A stretch of 64,000 bases of DNA from NCBI GenBank assembly GCA_002163005.1, contig MAAF01000083.1:1-64000 (forward strand), given 5' to 3'. Position numbers and translations under genes: made by a program. Source of the stretch: Colwellia psychrerythraea (GTDB lineage Bacteria; Pseudomonadota; Gammaproteobacteria; Enterobacterales; Alteromonadaceae). The stretch's first letter is position 1. Every line of letters begins with the position of its first letter. Below are positions 47,063-56,472 of the stretch, one piece after another. The notes beneath the pieces are model-generated. The model had not been told where the DNA came from. It did no database searches and was given only the letters and a program-made list of their open reading frames with translations.

Positions 47063-47074
47063 AAACAGGTGTTA
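47063..47074. promoter_or_regulatory. AACAnnTGTT palindrome upstream of the CocE gene
   Basis: AAACAGGTGTTA has arms AACA/TGTT around GG, 50 bp before the start codon. The same core occurs upstream of the symporter operon (53672). It is a candidate TetR operator, weakly supported. Confidence 0.25.
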
Positions 47075-47179
47075 AATAAAGGTGAATAAAAATTAAAGTG
47101 AACGGGAAAATGGCTAACGTTTTAGCCGCTAAGTACCACACAATAGGTTTTCCATGCGGCACTTAGCTAACTAAACAAA

Positions 47180-49564
47180 CTACCAGCTATAACTGAACTT
47201 AATACCACCAGTACGACCTAGCGCATAACGTTCGCGTACACCAAATAGACCATCACCTCGCGCCTCTAAACGATAAGTTTCATCAAAAGCATTATCGATA
47301 TAAGCCATGATACGCCACTCATCATCAACATCGCTGATGCTATAACGCAGATTAACGAGTGATACTGCAGGCTCTTGAAAAATAGCTTTTTCAATTTCAG
47401 GGTGAGTAATTAAGGATAAGTCTTGTTTTGAGCGATAACTATATTCAAGTTGTAACATGCCCAATAAACTGCCCGTTAACTCATGCTCGTATCGTCCTAG
47501 TAAGTTACTACTGAATTTAGAATAGTTTGGTAAATTTAAACCTTCTAACTGCGCACTACCTAATAAAGGCAATACCGAGTTTACCGTGAAATCACTTTTA
47601 GCGATGACAGCATCGGTATAACCAAGACCCATTTGAAAAGTTAAATCTGGGGTTGCTGCCCAAATAACTTCTAACTCACCACCTTGTGTATCCACATCAC
47701 CAACATTAGTTAAACGCGCAATTTTAATAACTTCATTTGGATTAGCCGCACTTAACTGTACGTCCTGTCTGTCGTAGACAAAAATAGAACCGTTCACACG
47801 TAGTGTGTTGTCGAAAAGATCTGATTTAAACCCTAATTCATACGCTAATATGGTTTCTTCTTCAAAGGGAGCGAGTTGCTCTGGATCTGTCGCGAAACCA
47901 CCAAAAAAACCACCCGTTTTAAAACCTTGAGAAAGGTTAGTGAACAGCATAACTTGCTCATCTAATTGCCAAGTTAAACCAATTTTCCCTGAAAAAGCAG
48001 AAAAATCAATTTCGTCATCGATATCAATCAAAGGCGCTTCAAAGCCACTTGGGAAACCAATCGTTGAACCACCATAAAAAGATTTGGTTTCATTGGTGTA
48101 ACGAAGCTCGGCTATTAAGTTAACCGCTGAAGTCAGAGCATAGTCAGTATGCCCGTAAATGGAGTAAGCATCCGTTTCTTGGGTATAGTCTTGCTTTGAA
48201 TAAGTACCGCCACTGAAGAGCAAAGGTAAAATACCTTCACCACCTGATAACGTTGAATCTTCAATAATTTCATCGTGACTATAACTTGCACCAACTACCC
48301 AGTTGAAAATGTCGCTTCCCGGTGAGGCGAAACGAAACTCCTGTGAATAAAAACTAATATCAGAGCCATATTCGACATCTTGAAATTCGATAATAGTGGA
48401 ATCAGAGTCGATGTAACGAAAATAATCAATGCTGTCATAAGCACTGATACTGCTAAAAGTCGCCCAATCAAAATCAACATTGGCAATGATGCTAGCGCCA
48501 ATCCATTCGTTTTCAAGGGAAGAAAGTCTTCCGCCTGTAGCGGAGGTGTAGTTGTCACTACCATCTAAACCATAATCGTTTGGTGTTACACCCGTGAGGG
48601 TTGCACAGGTAGAGTTATTAGCACCGTTACCATCAAGAACCGACTGACATAATCCAGCTGAGCCTGCACCAAATAAGCCGCTTAACAAACCAAGAGATAC
48701 ATTAGGTGCACCTAAATCTGTCGCATCGCCTATATTGTTATAAATCCCTAAAGCACGTTGTAATGGCAGTTCAGTGTCATCGTTACCACCATGAACTTTG
48801 AACAATAACTCAACATTATCCGTTGGCTGATATAAATACTGTACTCTTAAGCCCCAGCGTTCTGCCTCACCATGATGTACCTCATTAGGAATACTGTAGT
48901 AATCTTTGTCACCACTTGAATCCATTCGTCCTGAGACTCTCATAGCGGATTTATCTGAAACAGGCACATTAACACCAAATTCAAGTTCTTTTGTTGAATA
49001 GCTACCGATACCTAAATCAACATAGCCGGCAAAATCACCATCTACCTCTGGCTTAGCAGAAATAATTTGTATCGCACCACCAATAGTATTTCGGCCATAA
49101 AGCCCCCCCTGCGGTCCCATAAGAACTTCAAGACGTTCTAAGTCGTACATAGAAAACTCAGCAGAAGCAATTGAGGTTTGGTAAACCTCATCAATGAAAA
49201 ATGAATTGGTTGGTGAGTCGTTAATTCTAACATTCTGTAAACCAACGCCTCGCATAATAACTACGGGGACACCACCACCACCGACATTTCTAACCGCGAA
49301 ATTAGGCATGACCTTATCAATATCTGTTGGGTTGTGAATGCCCTGTTCACGTAGCTCATCACCATTAAATGCGGTTAACGCAATACCAACTTCTTGACTA
49401 CTTTGAATGCGTTTTTGTGAGGTAACCTCTATCTTCTCAATACCGGTGTACTCAACAATCTTTTGTTTTTCTTGTGCCGCTTGCGCCGTTACTGCTGAAC
49501 AAAGCCCAAATGATATTGCCATTGCTAGCTTAGTTTTTTGCCATTTTATCTGTGCTACCCTCAT
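47180..49564 (-). CDS. TonB-dependent receptor, 794 aa
   Basis: This is an outer-membrane receptor with signal peptide (LAMAISFGLCSAVTAQAAQE), TonB-box-like KIEVTSQKR, plug domain (NPTDIDKVMPNFAVRNVGGG, LEVLMGPQGGLYGRNTIGGA) and a long barrel ending GGIKFSYSW. It belongs to the large marine group with the motif ranges FFIDEVYQ and GPQGTLYGRN-like, which take up organic nutrients rather than siderophores. It lies between the hydrolase and the acyl-CoA ligase genes on the same strand. The substrate is unknown. Confidence 0.88.
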   Translation of the reverse strand: MRVAQIKWQKTKLAMAISFGLCSAVTAQAAQEKQKIVEYTGIEKIEVTSQKRIQSSQEVGIALTAFNGDELREQGIHNPTDIDKVMPNFAVRNVGGGGVPVVIMRGVGLQNVRINDSPTNSFFIDEVYQTSIASAEFSMYDLERLEVLMGPQGGLYGRNTIGGAIQIISAKPEVDGDFAGYVDLGIGSYSTKELEFGVNVPVSDKSAMRVSGRMDSSGDKDYYSIPNEVHHGEAERWGLRVQYLYQPTDNVELLFKVHGGNDDTELPLQRALGIYNNIGDATDLGAPNVSLGLLSGLFGAGSAGLCQSVLDGNGANNSTCATLTGVTPNDYGLDGSDNYTSATGGRLSSLENEWIGASIIANVDFDWATFSSISAYDSIDYFRYIDSDSTIIEFQDVEYGSDISFYSQEFRFASPGSDIFNWVVGASYSHDEIIEDSTLSGGEGILPLLFSGGTYSKQDYTQETDAYSIYGHTDYALTSAVNLIAELRYTNETKSFYGGSTIGFPSGFEAPLIDIDDEIDFSAFSGKIGLTWQLDEQVMLFTNLSQGFKTGGFFGGFATDPEQLAPFEEETILAYELGFKSDLFDNTLRVNGSIFVYDRQDVQLSAANPNEVIKIARLTNVGDVDTQGGELEVIWAATPDLTFQMGLGYTDAVIAKSDFTVNSVLPLLGSAQLEGLNLPNYSKFSSNLLGRYEHELTGSLLGMLQLEYSYRSKQDLSLITHPEIEKAIFQEPAVSLVNLRYSISDVDDEWRIMAYIDNAFDETYRLEARGDGLFGVRERYALGRTGGIKFSYSW

Positions 49565-49605
49565 AATCTTTCACCTTTTAATTGATGTTATAGTTTTTAT
49601 TTTTA

Positions 49606-49629
49606 TTTTAGTTTTAGTTTTAGTTTTAG
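49606..49629. repeat. (TTTTAG)4 tandem repeat in receptor leader
   Basis: Four TTTTAG units, with degenerate TTTTTA units beside them, lie 42 bp upstream of the TonB receptor start. They fall in the gap before that gene, where a change in copy number would shift promoter or leader spacing. Confidence 0.7.
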
Positions 49630-49652
49630 TTTATGCCTACAGTGCTTACTTT

Positions 49653-51311
49653 TTAGTGCTTACAATACCTAACGCTGTTAGTTTTCTTTTTACTATCCCA
49701 ACTGTTTTTAACTAAATTTTTACTGTTACCAACAAGTACATGTTTGGCGACTTTTTTAGTTGGGGTATAGGGGAAGTCGTCGACAAACTCGATATAGCGT
49801 GGCACTTTAAAAGCCGCTAATCGTGCTTGACAGTGCTTAATTATTTGCTCTGGTGTTAACGTTTTACTTAGCTCTCTAAATAAAATATATGCTTTAACTT
49901 CCTCACCTCGATAATCATCTGGCACAGCAACAACAGCTGCTTGTTCAATTAGAGGATGCAACGAAAGTGCGTGTTCCACTTCCATTGCCGAAATGTTTTC
50001 ACTGGAACGTCGAATCATATCTTTAAAGCGACCAATAATTTTAAAGTAACCTTTTTTGGTTTGAATAAACTTGTCACCCGTTCTAAACCAGCCATCAACA
50101 AAAGATTCGCTATTGGCTTCTGGCTTATTGTAATACCCATTAAAAATGCCATCCCCTTTGATCCAAAGTTCACCGGGTTCATTTCTAGCGGCTTCTTCAC
50201 CGTTTTCTAACATAACTTTACATTGACGAAATGGTGTCATTAATCCACAAGTATCCAGTACATCAACATCGGTTATTTCATCGGGTACAATTAAACCAGG
50301 ACCTATTTCAGTCATGCCATAAGCGTTACTAACTTTGATGCCAAAGCGTTGTTGTAACTGCTCGATATTTTCTGCACTAGCTCCACCAATAAAGAGCTTT
50401 TTCAGTGGTAAGTTCACATCATCCGGCGATGCTTTTTGGCTAAGCAATGGTCGAGGGATCCATGCCATGTCAATGTCATAACATTTAATACGGTCAATAA
50501 ATTTTGATGCAGACAATCGTCCTGCAACGTTCAAACGTGCACCACAATGTAAAGCCATGACTAATTGCCATTGCGGATCCATATAATAAAAGGAGTGGTC
50601 TGTTAGAATATTGTTAATTGAATAAGGCAACATTGAATCAACAACACAGCCGAGTAAAATCCAATATTTTTGCGTTTGCATACAGCCTTTAGGAAAACCT
50701 GTGGTGCCTGACGTATATTGAATATTAAGTAAATCATCATTATGCAAAGGCCAATCCGGCATAAAATCATCCTGACCTGACTCTGAAACATGGTGCCAAT
50801 GATGAAAGACGCTACCTTGGTAATTAGCTACAATAATCTGATTAGCACCAATGGTTGCAGGTTTTGCTTTCATGTCATCGAATACAGCTAAAAATTTATT
50901 CTCAGTAATGATAAATTCACTATCACTGTCATTGATCAAATAATCTAGCTCTTTGCCTGTATATGTAGTGTTCACTGGCACCATCACTGCACCTAACACA
51001 GCAAGCGCTAGCCAAGTTACCGGAAACTCAATACGGTTACTCATCATAACTGCAACATGAGAACCCTTTTTCACACCAATAAGTGTTAAACCATGGGCTA
51101 AATGATAAACACTGTCATGTAATTCACTAAAGGTTAGCTGCATACCAACGCCCTTTTCCGAGGCTTGCTCAAAAAAGTTAATGGCTGTTTTATCACCATG
51201 ATTTTTATTGGCTAAAGCTAATAATTCTCGAAAATTTTCTGGAAAAGCTATGCTAGTTTCTACATGTTTTTTCCTGACAAAATACGCTTCTAGTTCAGAT
51301 TCAAATGACAT
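49653..51311 (-). CDS. AMP-binding acyl-CoA ligase
   Basis: This 552-aa ANL-superfamily ligase has the P-loop IQYTSGTTGFPKGCMQTQ near residue 195, A5 motif NAYGMTEIGPG, GWFRTGDKF and C-terminal lysine region YTPTKKVAKHVL. It resembles the CaiC and acyl-CoA synthetase groups, which join a carboxylic acid to CoA with ATP. Its first base overlaps the hydratase stop (TAATG on the minus strand), so the two are co-translated. The substrate is unknown. The tail (SKNLVKNSWDSKKK) may be slightly longer than usual. Confidence 0.88.
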   Translation of the reverse strand: MSFESELEAYFVRKKHVETSIAFPENFRELLALANKNHGDKTAINFFEQASEKGVGMQLTFSELHDSVYHLAHGLTLIGVKKGSHVAVMMSNRIEFPVTWLALAVLGAVMVPVNTTYTGKELDYLINDSDSEFIITENKFLAVFDDMKAKPATIGANQIIVANYQGSVFHHWHHVSESGQDDFMPDWPLHNDDLLNIQYTSGTTGFPKGCMQTQKYWILLGCVVDSMLPYSINNILTDHSFYYMDPQWQLVMALHCGARLNVAGRLSASKFIDRIKCYDIDMAWIPRPLLSQKASPDDVNLPLKKLFIGGASAENIEQLQQRFGIKVSNAYGMTEIGPGLIVPDEITDVDVLDTCGLMTPFRQCKVMLENGEEAARNEPGELWIKGDGIFNGYYNKPEANSESFVDGWFRTGDKFIQTKKGYFKIIGRFKDMIRRSSENISAMEVEHALSLHPLIEQAAVVAVPDDYRGEEVKAYILFRELSKTLTPEQIIKHCQARLAAFKVPRYIEFVDDFPYTPTKKVAKHVLVGNSKNLVKNSWDSKKKTNSVRYCKH

Positions 51312-52072
51312 TAGCTGGTACCCTTTTCATTGGAGACTTTATTTTTCAAATCTCCGATTGCGGTATTTCCCGCAGCTAAATGCAGTTTCCTTTGGTTTAT
51401 GTATTGCTGGCTTGCATGCTCAAGTGCACTTGAACGAGAAAGCTCAGTGCCTCGATGTAACCCATCTAATTCAGTTTCTATGGCAATCAATGGATGGCTA
51501 GCAATTTTTTTAGCAATTTCCATCGCCCGTGAAAAACACTCAATATCTTTGGTCACTTCATTAACAATGAAATATTCTTTTGCTTGTTCAGCACCAATTT
51601 TTTCACCCGTTAAGGCTAGATAAGCAGCATGCACCGAGGGAATTTGTATACCTAAACGTGTAGCACCACTAATGCCTCCCATGCCATAGGCTATTTCAGG
51701 AAAACCTAAACGAGCACTTTCACCCGCAATACGAATATCAGTCAACAACAAGCTGTAGACAATTCCCTGTCCTAAACACCAGCCGTTAATGGCACTGATC
51801 ATCGGTTTAGTTCGACGTTGATTGATAAGTAATTCATCCCAACGAGGGTTTTCTCTTGATTTAATCGCAGTATCAGATTCTTTTAAATCATCACCTGCAC
51901 TAAAATTCCCTCCTGCTCCCGTTAATATGGCAACTTTTGCATTATCATCATGCAAAAATTTCAAGTAACTACGATAAAATTGTTCGTGCATTTCCATGGT
52001 AAAAAGGTTTAACTTGCCATTCTCTATGGTGAATACAGCAATGTTTCCTTCAAGGTGGTATTTAACAGGCAT
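51311..52072 (-). CDS. enoyl-CoA hydratase/isomerase family protein
   Basis: This 253-aa crotonase-fold protein has the oxyanion regions GAGGNFSAGDDL and INGWCLGQGIVYSL and the helix LGFPEIAYGMGGISGATRLG. The first catalytic Glu position of classical hydratases (usually GGGxEL) reads GQGIV, while the Glu in FPE remains, so the chemistry may not be simple hydration. The start MPVKYH was chosen because TGAGG lies before it. The open frame runs 39 codons further without protein character. It is coupled to the ligase gene by TAATG, and the symporter gene lies just upstream. Confidence 0.85.
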   Translation of the reverse strand: MPVKYHLEGNIAVFTIENGKLNLFTMEMHEQFYRSYLKFLHDDNAKVAILTGAGGNFSAGDDLKESDTAIKSRENPRWDELLINQRRTKPMISAINGWCLGQGIVYSLLLTDIRIAGESARLGFPEIAYGMGGISGATRLGIQIPSVHAAYLALTGEKIGAEQAKEYFIVNEVTKDIECFSRAMEIAKKIASHPLIAIETELDGLHRGTELSRSSALEHASQQYINQRKLHLAAGNTAIGDLKNKVSNEKGTS

Positions 52073-52136
52073 AACTAAAAACCTCAGATAATATTTGATA
52101 TAAAAGGGAAAATTAATAAGTAAATTAATAAGTGAT

Positions 52137-53597
52137 TTATTTAACAGGTTCAGGTATTGACGAACTACTCTGTAAGTTAACATCAACATTACGTAACAAA
52201 GGTTGCGTCGCCGTTGCTTGGTTATAAGTTAAGTGACTCACAAACCACATGGCTAAACTACTCGATACTAACGCTAATAAAATAGGTTCTACACCTTCAG
52301 GTAAGTAACCTTGCGTTTTTGCTGCAAAACTTGATAACTGCACGACAGCGCCAGTAATGGCAGAAATTAAGGCGGCGCTACTGGTCGCTTTTTTATAGAA
52401 CAAAGCAGCCATGACTGGCACAAATAATCCGGAAACAAAGATAGCTAATGAAAGCATCATCACTTCAAAAATATTACTTTTTTGCAGGGCAAAAATAAGA
52501 CCGAATATACCGACAACCAAGACTGTTATTCTAGTAATCAGTAGCTGTTTTTTGTCTGATATTTCAGGTTTTAATACTTTGAATAAATCAGTACTTACCG
52601 TGGTGCCCGTCACCAGTAATGCTGAATCAGCCGTAGAAATAATAATGCCCATTATTGCGGCTAAGCAGATGCCTTTAACTAGGGGTGGCATGTGGTTCAT
52701 GACCAAAGTAGGAATAACACTATCCCGGTGGGCCAGATCAGGTAGGGTATTAAAAGCAATAACACCTAAAGTAACGACCACCAAACTCCAGAACATAAAA
52801 ATAACTGCCGTAGCCAAGAATGCAGGCTTTAAGTTGGCGGTATTTTTTGAAGCAGCCACCCGTTGCCAAATAGAAGGGTCAATTAAGACAAAAGCAAAAT
52901 AGATAGGGAAAAATGAAAGTACATAACCCCAGTGCATACCGCCTAACCAATCTACTGCTGGCGAAACTAAAGCGCTACTCAGTTGGTCGCCTAAATCTAT
53001 AGATAAAAACAGTGGCAGTAACAAACCTCCACCAATGAGCATAATAATAGTTTGAAATAAGTCGTTATAAGCGACTGCAAGTAAACCACCAACTAAGGTG
53101 TATATAACAATCACTAAGGTAGCGATAATTACAGCATGTTCAAAGGTAATACCAAAATCAGAAAATACTGCTTCGGCAGTTAAACCAATAGCAATTAATT
53201 GTGCGCCAAACAAAGCAATAACAGCGAGTACCAAAACTACGGCAGAAATAACGCGCATGGTTTTACCGTAACGGCGTTCCAGTGCCCCAGGAATGGTATC
53301 AATTTTAGCCTGTTGCAATTTAGGGGCTAAAAAACACAGTACGATATAACCTAAAATATAAGCAACACTGGCAATTAATATCGCGTACCCTACTTCGTAA
53401 GCTTTACCTGCTTTACCGAAGGTTGCTGCCGCTCCGATGGCTGAGCCAACTAAAGTCCCTAACAATACCGGCATGCTCAAAGAGCGACCTGCGACCATAT
53501 AATCTTCAGAGTTTTTTACCTTGCTACCCGCATAAATACCTATGCCAACTAACACACAAAAATATACAGCTATCACTACTAAATCGATAAAATCCAT
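52137..53597 (-). CDS. sodium:solute symporter
   Basis: This 486-aa integral membrane protein of the SSS family has about 13 helices (LVVIAVYFCVLVGIGIYAGS, AGRSLSMPVLLGTLVGSAIG, LAAIMGIIISTADSALLVTG). The GRSL and STADSALL motifs are typical of the family. It imports an organic solute with sodium. AAGGTGT precedes the ATG at 53597. It is the first gene of the run symporter-hydratase-ligase, so the imported acid is probably the ligase substrate. Confidence 0.9.
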   Translation of the reverse strand: MDFIDLVVIAVYFCVLVGIGIYAGSKVKNSEDYMVAGRSLSMPVLLGTLVGSAIGAAATFGKAGKAYEVGYAILIASVAYILGYIVLCFLAPKLQQAKIDTIPGALERRYGKTMRVISAVVLVLAVIALFGAQLIAIGLTAEAVFSDFGITFEHAVIIATLVIVIYTLVGGLLAVAYNDLFQTIIMLIGGGLLLPLFLSIDLGDQLSSALVSPAVDWLGGMHWGYVLSFFPIYFAFVLIDPSIWQRVAASKNTANLKPAFLATAVIFMFWSLVVVTLGVIAFNTLPDLAHRDSVIPTLVMNHMPPLVKGICLAAIMGIIISTADSALLVTGTTVSTDLFKVLKPEISDKKQLLITRITVLVVGIFGLIFALQKSNIFEVMMLSLAIFVSGLFVPVMAALFYKKATSSAALISAITGAVVQLSSFAAKTQGYLPEGVEPILLALVSSSLAMWFVSHLTYNQATATQPLLRNVDVNLQSSSSIPEPVK

Positions 53598-53671
53598 CAA
53601 TACACCTTAAACTGTTACAAGCTACTTATTGTTATGACTCGTACGTATTTTTCCGTACAATTTCAAAATAT

Positions 53672-53683
53672 GAACAAGTGTTC
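53672..53683. promoter_or_regulatory. GAACAAGTGTTC palindrome upstream of symporter operon
   Basis: This is a 12-bp palindrome (arms GAACA/TGTTC, centre AG), 75 bp before the symporter start. Its AACAnnTGTT core recurs upstream of the CocE gene. It is a candidate site for the TetR regulator at 43896. Confidence 0.35.
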
Positions 53684-54084
53684 GCATTTGATTTTAAAGT
53701 ATATTAACATTATCAAACAAAAGTCAACAATAAATAACACAATATAAAATACGCTTATTTTTCAACAAACTATTTTAATTAAAAACAAATAAAGTTAAAA
53801 AAAAGTGTCATGTATAACAATTATTCTAGTAAATAAAAATGATATCGTTACAAACTATTTATAAAATAGTTATAAAATAAAGAGACAATCGCCCCTAATA
53901 ATTGTTTTTATTTTGTGTCACAAATTGAATTATTAATATTTTGAAATGGGTACGCAGCAGTTCAAATTAAGGTTAGAAACCTACCTCTCTTTGTACCCTA
54001 TTAAGTATTGGGAGTATAAAATTCATGTCCGCTGAATAACTGGGAAGTTGAACTACTATTAGGGAGAGTAACTTCAGGAATGCA

Positions 54085-54134
54085 GTTGCCCCCTTCATTA
54101 GCGATCAAAACCGCTAACTCATCTGTTCTTTATG
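54085..54134 (-). pseudogene. aldehyde dehydrogenase fragment
   Basis: Read on the minus strand about 50 bp translate as TDELAVLIANEGGN. This closely matches ADELAFLIANEGGK of the aldehyde dehydrogenase at 59514, and the DNA is clearly similar as well (GTTGCCCCCTTCATTAGCGA against GTTTACCCCCTTCATTCGCG). Nothing else of the gene is left nearby. Confidence 0.6.
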
Positions 54135-54175
54135 GGTGACTGATTGAGGTTTTTACCGATAACACCTTTAGATCA

Positions 54176-55114
54176 TTACGCTGATACGAGCTTTTTTTTA
54201 CTTTTACTTAATGCCGTAACACTTGAACCAATAACTAAAATCACCGCACCGATGATGCTCATAGTATTTAGTGGTTCATTAACAATTGCTCCGGGTAAAA
54301 TGTAATTGGTTATCTGCATAAAAATTAACGTTAATAACGGTGTTATTGCTAAGGTTGCACTCACACGAGATGCTTCCCAATGCTCAAGAGCTTCGGCAAA
54401 AGCGCCATAGGCCACCAACGTATTAGCGCCACAAAATAGTAACAATATCCAGCCAATGGTATCTAACTCTAAGACCAACGATGGTACAGATGAGGGTAAA
54501 AATACCAAAGTTCCCGCTAAATAAATGAGTATCATAATTTCTTCTGAGGCAAAATATTTCAATAATTGTTTCTGGGCTAAGGCATAAATGGCCCAAAGAA
54601 TTGCCGCAAGAATAATAAAGAATAAACCTAGAGCATAGTCACCATGAAAATTAAGTAATTGCTCAAAACGTTGATTAAAAAATAACAGTAATCCTAAAAA
54701 GAAGGTTAATAAACCCACTTGTTGCTTGGCGTTAAATGATTCTTTGAAAACACAAACACCACCGATGAGTAATAACATTGGGGCTATTTGAATCATAACC
54801 TGCGTACTTTCTGGCGAGGTAAAATTCAGTCCCATCATATATAAAATGTAATTTGCTAATAAACCAAATATTGTCAGTGCCATTAACACCAATATTCGTT
54901 TGTTTTTTAGTGTCGATAATGAAGGTAAACGCTTGGTGAGTATTAGGTACCCGCCTAAAAATATTGCAGCTATAAGGAAGCGAAACCACGTAATGGTATT
55001 TACATCCATATATTGTAATAGCCCTTTGAGCGCAATTGGTAAAACGCCCCATAAGATGGCCGTAGTAAGAGATAAAAACAAACCCAGTCGCCATCGACCA
55101 CTAATTTCATGCAT
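54176..55114 (-). CDS. EamA/DMT-family transporter
   Basis: This is a 312-aa inner-membrane protein with ten hydrophobic helices in two EamA repeats (LFLSLTTAILWGVLPIALKG, then ALGLFFIILAAILWAIYALA). Members export amino acids or other metabolites. The start MHEISGRW is preferred over MLIL 12 codons upstream, because it places the family-typical first helix near the N-terminus. It stands alone, and the gap of 266 bp upstream shows nothing clear. Confidence 0.85.
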   Translation of the reverse strand: MHEISGRWRLGLFLSLTTAILWGVLPIALKGLLQYMDVNTITWFRFLIAAIFLGGYLILTKRLPSLSTLKNKRILVLMALTIFGLLANYILYMMGLNFTSPESTQVMIQIAPMLLLIGGVCVFKESFNAKQQVGLLTFFLGLLLFFNQRFEQLLNFHGDYALGLFFIILAAILWAIYALAQKQLLKYFASEEIMILIYLAGTLVFLPSSVPSLVLELDTIGWILLLFCGANTLVAYGAFAEALEHWEASRVSATLAITPLLTLIFMQITNYILPGAIVNEPLNTMSIIGAVILVIGSSVTALSKSKKKLVSA

Positions 55115-55380
55115 AGGAAAAAACTCTGTTAACAATGCTAAAATTAGCATTGTTTTAAAAATGAGGATTATCTAGAAACTAGTTACCAAAAGCTATTATT
55201 ATTAAGCGTTGTTTGCATTTAAAATGGTATCGTCATTATTTTTATCAGCGATGAAGCCTAATGATGTTATCTGAGTATATTGCGCTGTATTACTTAGCGC
55301 TGAAATCACTTAATTACGTAGCGGTTAAAAATGCAGAAAAACTTACGATTAACGTTAAAAACATTTTCAATTAATTCTCC

Positions 55381-56454
55381 TTAGAAGTGTTTTTTATATT
55401 GTTTGTAAACATCTTTGTTTTCACCAAAAAGCTCAAGTAAGTCTATGTTAAAAAAGAAGCTACCATTGTCATCACTTCTGTGAACATAACCCAAGCTGTA
55501 TTTATTTTTAATATGAAAAGTTAAACCATGCCCGACTGCGTCAGTCTCTTGTCTATCGTTATAAATACTCGTCACAGAGACGCCAAAGCCTTTATTCCAC
55601 CAATTTATTCCAGCCCACTCTAGGGCTAAACTTACATCATTTTTATCACCTTTTTCGAGTTCGTCTATATGCTCGAAAACAAGTGATGGGCGGAGTAAAA
55701 ATGCTTGCCATGGTGGTGGTCCAACTAAGTCTGTGCCATTAAAGTAATCTGATTGGAGAGTTGTTGTTGCCCAGACGTCTAGCGGGGTTTGATATCTAGC
55801 TTCTTTAATAAATTTTTTCCAATCAGTTTGAAGCTCTCCTAGTAATTTTCCATTTTTCTTTGCAATGGCGTCGTTTAACAAAGTAAAGGCGGGGTTAAAA
55901 GCAGATTCTAAATTGTCTGATGCGTCTCTACAGCTCATTTTAAATGATGTTTCTTTACATTTTTCTTCTTGAGCTGCTCCAAGCGTCCATACAAGATTAT
56001 TTGCATTATCAGGAGGGAGTTTCACTCTCATAATAAATTGCTTGTTACCATCGGCATCACGCTTAGTTTCATCCGGAACAAACCTTATAGGGTTCACGTA
56101 ATCTAATTTCAGAGCATAATTCTTAAGTTGGCTTTCCCATTGTTCCGTAATGGCATTCACGCCTGGAAATAAGCTTTCAGGGTAAGTCGATTGAATAGTA
56201 GTTGTCGCAAGATCAGCATAGTTAAACAAGGCTTGTTCAAATGCGAGAATATCTTCTTCATCAACAAGCAAAGCATGCTTACAGAGTATTGGACCAACTT
56301 TTACCGACAGTATTTTTAGCGACTCATGTGTTGTTTGAAAATTGTCTAAAACGCCTACCGGATATTCACATTTAATTTTATTTTTTTCTTCATCTGCAAA
56401 TGCGTTTATTGAAGCAAACGCAATCAAAAAAGCGAGAATATATGTATTTTTCAT
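55381..56454 (-). CDS. exported protein of unknown function, 357 aa
   Basis: This protein has a signal peptide (YILAFLIAFASINAFADE) and no other membrane segment. The central part is acidic and helical (EEDILAFEQALFNYADLATT). The last third has strand-like segments (DVSLALEWAGINWWNKGFGV, FHIKNKYSLGYVHRSDDNGS) and ends in Phe, which could mean an outer-membrane location. I do not recognise it. AAGGAAAAC precedes the ATG. It lies 18 nt after the lipase-like gene and is probably co-transcribed and functionally linked. Confidence 0.65.
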   Translation of the reverse strand: MKNTYILAFLIAFASINAFADEEKNKIKCEYPVGVLDNFQTTHESLKILSVKVGPILCKHALLVDEEDILAFEQALFNYADLATTTIQSTYPESLFPGVNAITEQWESQLKNYALKLDYVNPIRFVPDETKRDADGNKQFIMRVKLPPDNANNLVWTLGAAQEEKCKETSFKMSCRDASDNLESAFNPAFTLLNDAIAKKNGKLLGELQTDWKKFIKEARYQTPLDVWATTTLQSDYFNGTDLVGPPPWQAFLLRPSLVFEHIDELEKGDKNDVSLALEWAGINWWNKGFGVSVTSIYNDRQETDAVGHGLTFHIKNKYSLGYVHRSDDNGSFFFNIDLLELFGENKDVYKQYKKHF

Positions 56455-56472
56455 TTTGTTTTCCTTAACTTA

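Larger units (their letters stand above)
53598..54175. other. AT-rich intergenic gap with a dehydrogenase remnant
   Basis: This 578-bp gap is very AT-rich between 53690 and 53950. It holds the operator-like palindrome at 53672, the symporter promoter region, and a short aldehyde dehydrogenase fragment at 54085..54134. No intact gene. Confidence 0.5.
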
